A stretch of DNA of 16,558 bases. It comes from an uncultured Blautia sp. (GTDB lineage: Bacteria > Bacillota > Clostridia > Lachnospirales > Lachnospiraceae). Positions 15,453-16,558 of the stretch are shown in pieces. Under the pieces are notes generated by a model that saw only the letters and a list, made by a program, of their open reading frames with translations, had not been told where the DNA came from and did no database searches. The DNA lies in contig CAKROE010000049.1 of assembly GCA_934371915.1 (NCBI GenBank), forward strand, positions 1-16,558, in the 5' to 3' direction. Numbering within the stretch: the first letter of the stretch is position 1; the number at the start of each line of letters is the position of its first letter. Made by a program: the position numbers and the translations under genes.

Positions 15453-15479
15453 GCACCGAGGCAGACCCGTACCTCGTGC
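15453..15479 (-). other. Hairpin between tRNA-Arg and the SH3b gene
   Basis: An 8-bp stem with one bulged base (15453-15461 with 15472-15479) and a 10-base loop lies just after the tRNA 3' end. No T-run follows on the minus strand, so it is not a normal terminator. It may protect or help process the RNA between the tRNA and the downstream message. Confidence 0.5.
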
Positions 15480-15481
15480 AA

Positions 15482-15553
15482 CACACCTGAAGGGAATCGA
15501 ACCCCCGCACATGGTACCGGAAACCACTGCTCTATCCACTGAGCTACAGGTGC
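15482..15553 (-). tRNA. tRNA-Arg (anticodon CCG)
   Basis: A 72-base cloverleaf: acceptor GCACCTG/CAGGTGT with a terminal G-U pair, D-arm GCTC/GAGC with A20-like loop AGTGGATA, anticodon stem GTGGT/ACCAT with loop TTCCGGT, four-base variable loop, T-arm GGGGG/CCCTT with loop TTCGATT. The anticodon CCG (15518-15520) reads the Arg codon CGG; G37 and the A in the D-loop fit tRNA-Arg. The CCA end is not encoded. Two G-U pairs in the T-stem and one in the acceptor make it slightly weak but still well formed. Confidence 0.93.
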
Positions 15554-15573
15554 AGGCTATTAAAGCTTTCTAT

Positions 15574-15602
15574 AATATAGCACATATTTTACTATTTGTA
15601 AA
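15574..15602 (-). promoter_or_regulatory. Promoter of tRNA-Arg and probably the SH3b gene
   Basis: Minus-strand TTTACA (15597-15602), a 17-base spacer and TATATT (15574-15579) lie 20 bases before the tRNA 5' end. Confidence 0.72.
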
Positions 15603-15644
15603 GTTTTTGAATTATTTCCGCTTTTTTAGCCAATTATTCGAGTT

Positions 15645-16463
15645 TTATAAAACTTTCCAGACACTGTAAATTCCCGTCTGTCCAATCACTGTCATAGATG
15701 TATTATTTAAGTAATTATTAAGGTCTTCTGTAGATGAAATGATATAATCCACATCAGCGTCTTTTACCAGTTTCTGAAATTCTGAAGAATCCAGCTCATA
15801 ATCGTGATAAAAATATACAGCTACGATTTTTTTCAGTTGAGCATCGAACTTTTTGCTTCTCATAAATCTTTTTTTCGGTGACAGGTCTGTCCTTCTCATC
15901 ACTCCACGCTCCAGATATGATGTCACAGACGGATCATACTGCCTGTAAGCAAGCAAAACTCCATCCCCCAGGATTTTCGGCTGTTCTATCCCTTCACTGT
16001 GGATGATTGCAGATAAATTCAAGATATCATTGCCTATAAACCAGGAATTCTCTGCCATCGTATACGGCGAAGCATCTTTTCCTGTAAATACAGGATTACC
16101 AAAAACGACAACCAACGCAACGGCCAGTATCAATGCAACCATACGCATCCATATTTTTTTGAAACAAAAAATCAACAGCGTCAGCGCATAACCAATTGTC
16201 ACAAAGAAAACCAACAGCCACATCAGACGGCAGTAACGGTTTCCAAATCCTATTTTTTCTACCAGAATTTTTACCAGCAATGGATTAAATATGGTCAGAC
16301 ATTCTACCACAAATGCTCCGACAAAAAGCCTACGGTTTTCTTTTTTTCCGAGGATCCAGATCAGCACCAACGCAACCGGATACAGCAGCCAGATCCGGTT
16401 GCCGCCTGTATACGTCTCTACAGACTGTTTTAAAAAGCTCATTACTTCATTTATACTTTCCAC
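15645..16463 (-). CDS. Polytopic membrane protein with C-terminal soluble domain, unknown function
   Basis: A 272-residue protein. About four hydrophobic segments occupy residues 24-122 (for example WLLYPVALVLIWILG and MVALILAVALVVVFGNPVF); the remaining 150 residues are soluble and probably extracytoplasmic (inference). The segment with NPLLVKILVEK, the following RYCRLMWLL and the distal GNDILNLSAII recall the C-terminal halves of large DUF6077-like membrane proteins in Clostridia, but I am not certain of this. The start is GTG at 16463 with GGGAGG seven bases upstream. It follows another membrane-protein gene by 12 bases and is surely co-transcribed with it. No enzymatic motif is visible. 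No typical terminator follows; a 14-base palindrome spans the stop codon. Confidence 0.65.
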   Translation of the reverse strand: MESINEVMSFLKQSVETYTGGNRIWLLYPVALVLIWILGKKENRRLFVGAFVVECLTIFNPLLVKILVEKIGFGNRYCRLMWLLVFFVTIGYALTLLIFCFKKIWMRMVALILAVALVVVFGNPVFTGKDASPYTMAENSWFIGNDILNLSAIIHSEGIEQPKILGDGVLLAYRQYDPSVTSYLERGVMRRTDLSPKKRFMRSKKFDAQLKKIVAVYFYHDYELDSSEFQKLVKDADVDYIISSTEDLNNYLNNTSMTVIGQTGIYSVWKVL

Positions 16464-16475
16464 GAACTTTCCTCC

Positions 16476-16558
16476 CTATATGAGATAACTGATCACCATC
16501 CAGAATGCAGACGGAAGAAGAACAATCATGTACCGTCCCACGATTTTCCATTGTTTCT
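16476..16558 (-). CDS. C-terminal end of a membrane protein (partial)
   Basis: The last 26 codons and TAG stop of a gene entering from the right edge. The readable tail includes GRYMIVLLPSAFWMVISYLI, a membrane helix ending at the C-terminus. It lies 12 bases before the GTG start of the next gene on the same strand, so the two form an operon. Of the other two minus-strand frames here, one is closed near the edge; the other reads on into the next gene and looks non-coding. Function cannot be judged. Confidence 0.6.
   Translation of the reverse strand, partial: KQWKIVGRYMIVLLPSAFWMVISYLI

Overview
The window reads as ordinary chromosome from an anaerobic, low-to-mid GC Gram-positive of the Clostridia, most likely a Lachnospiraceae gut bacterium. 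This is inference. It rests on strong AGGAGG ribosome binding sites with occasional GTG/TTG starts, a pyruvate:ferredoxin oxidoreductase-type start at the left edge, a YkpA/YbiT-type ABC-F protein close to the Bacillus form, a divergent LigA, and surface proteins with Pro/Thr/Asp linkers, NlpC/P60, SH3b and choline/glucan-binding-type repeats. I see no phage, transposase, integrase, CRISPR array or rRNA.

Layout: (1) 1-252, minus, is the N-terminus of a pyruvate:ferredoxin oxidoreductase. It is divergent from (2) 577-2217, plus, an ABC-F translation factor. The 324-base gap between them carries a promoter for each. A bidirectional terminator at 2230-2265 separates ABC-F from a long minus-strand block. 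(3) 2314-4904 holds three tightly packed genes, transcribed in the order transglutaminase-like exported protein, TMEM198-like membrane protein with a charged tail, YbaK-type Cys-tRNA(Pro) deacylase. (4) 4982-7003 is a large secreted NlpC/P60 protein with its own promoter and terminator. (5) 7179-7775 is a zinc-dependent phospholipase C-like protein, also with its own promoter and terminator. (6) 7870-13776 is a housekeeping run transcribed in the order RluF-type rRNA pseudouridine synthase, NAD-dependent DNA ligase, MetA, NhaC-type antiporter, C39-like cysteine peptidase, with no clear terminator between the genes. (7) 13777-13911 is a divergent promoter region for rluF (minus) and a small membrane-anchored wall-binding-repeat protein (13912-14466, plus), which ends at a second bidirectional terminator. 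(8) 14510-15553, minus, is tRNA-Arg(CCG) followed at once by a TTG-started membrane-anchored SH3b protein, apparently sharing the tRNA promoter. (9) 15645-16558 holds two minus-strand membrane-protein genes, the outer one cut by the window edge.

I did not find a clearly new multi-gene system. The points most worth a second look are molecular: an RluF-like enzyme whose basic tail is written over the start of ligA in another frame; a LigA that departs from E. coli LigA at several nucleotide-binding positions; an ABC-F protein in which both halves of one ATP site are degenerate; a probable leaderless rluF mRNA; a protein gene apparently driven by a tRNA promoter; and a MetA whose residue 111 predicts acetyl-CoA rather than succinyl-CoA use. 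Envelope functions recur across the window (NlpC/P60, transglutaminase-like, SH3b, wall-binding repeats, PLC-like), but they sit in separate transcription units, so I do not claim one pathway.
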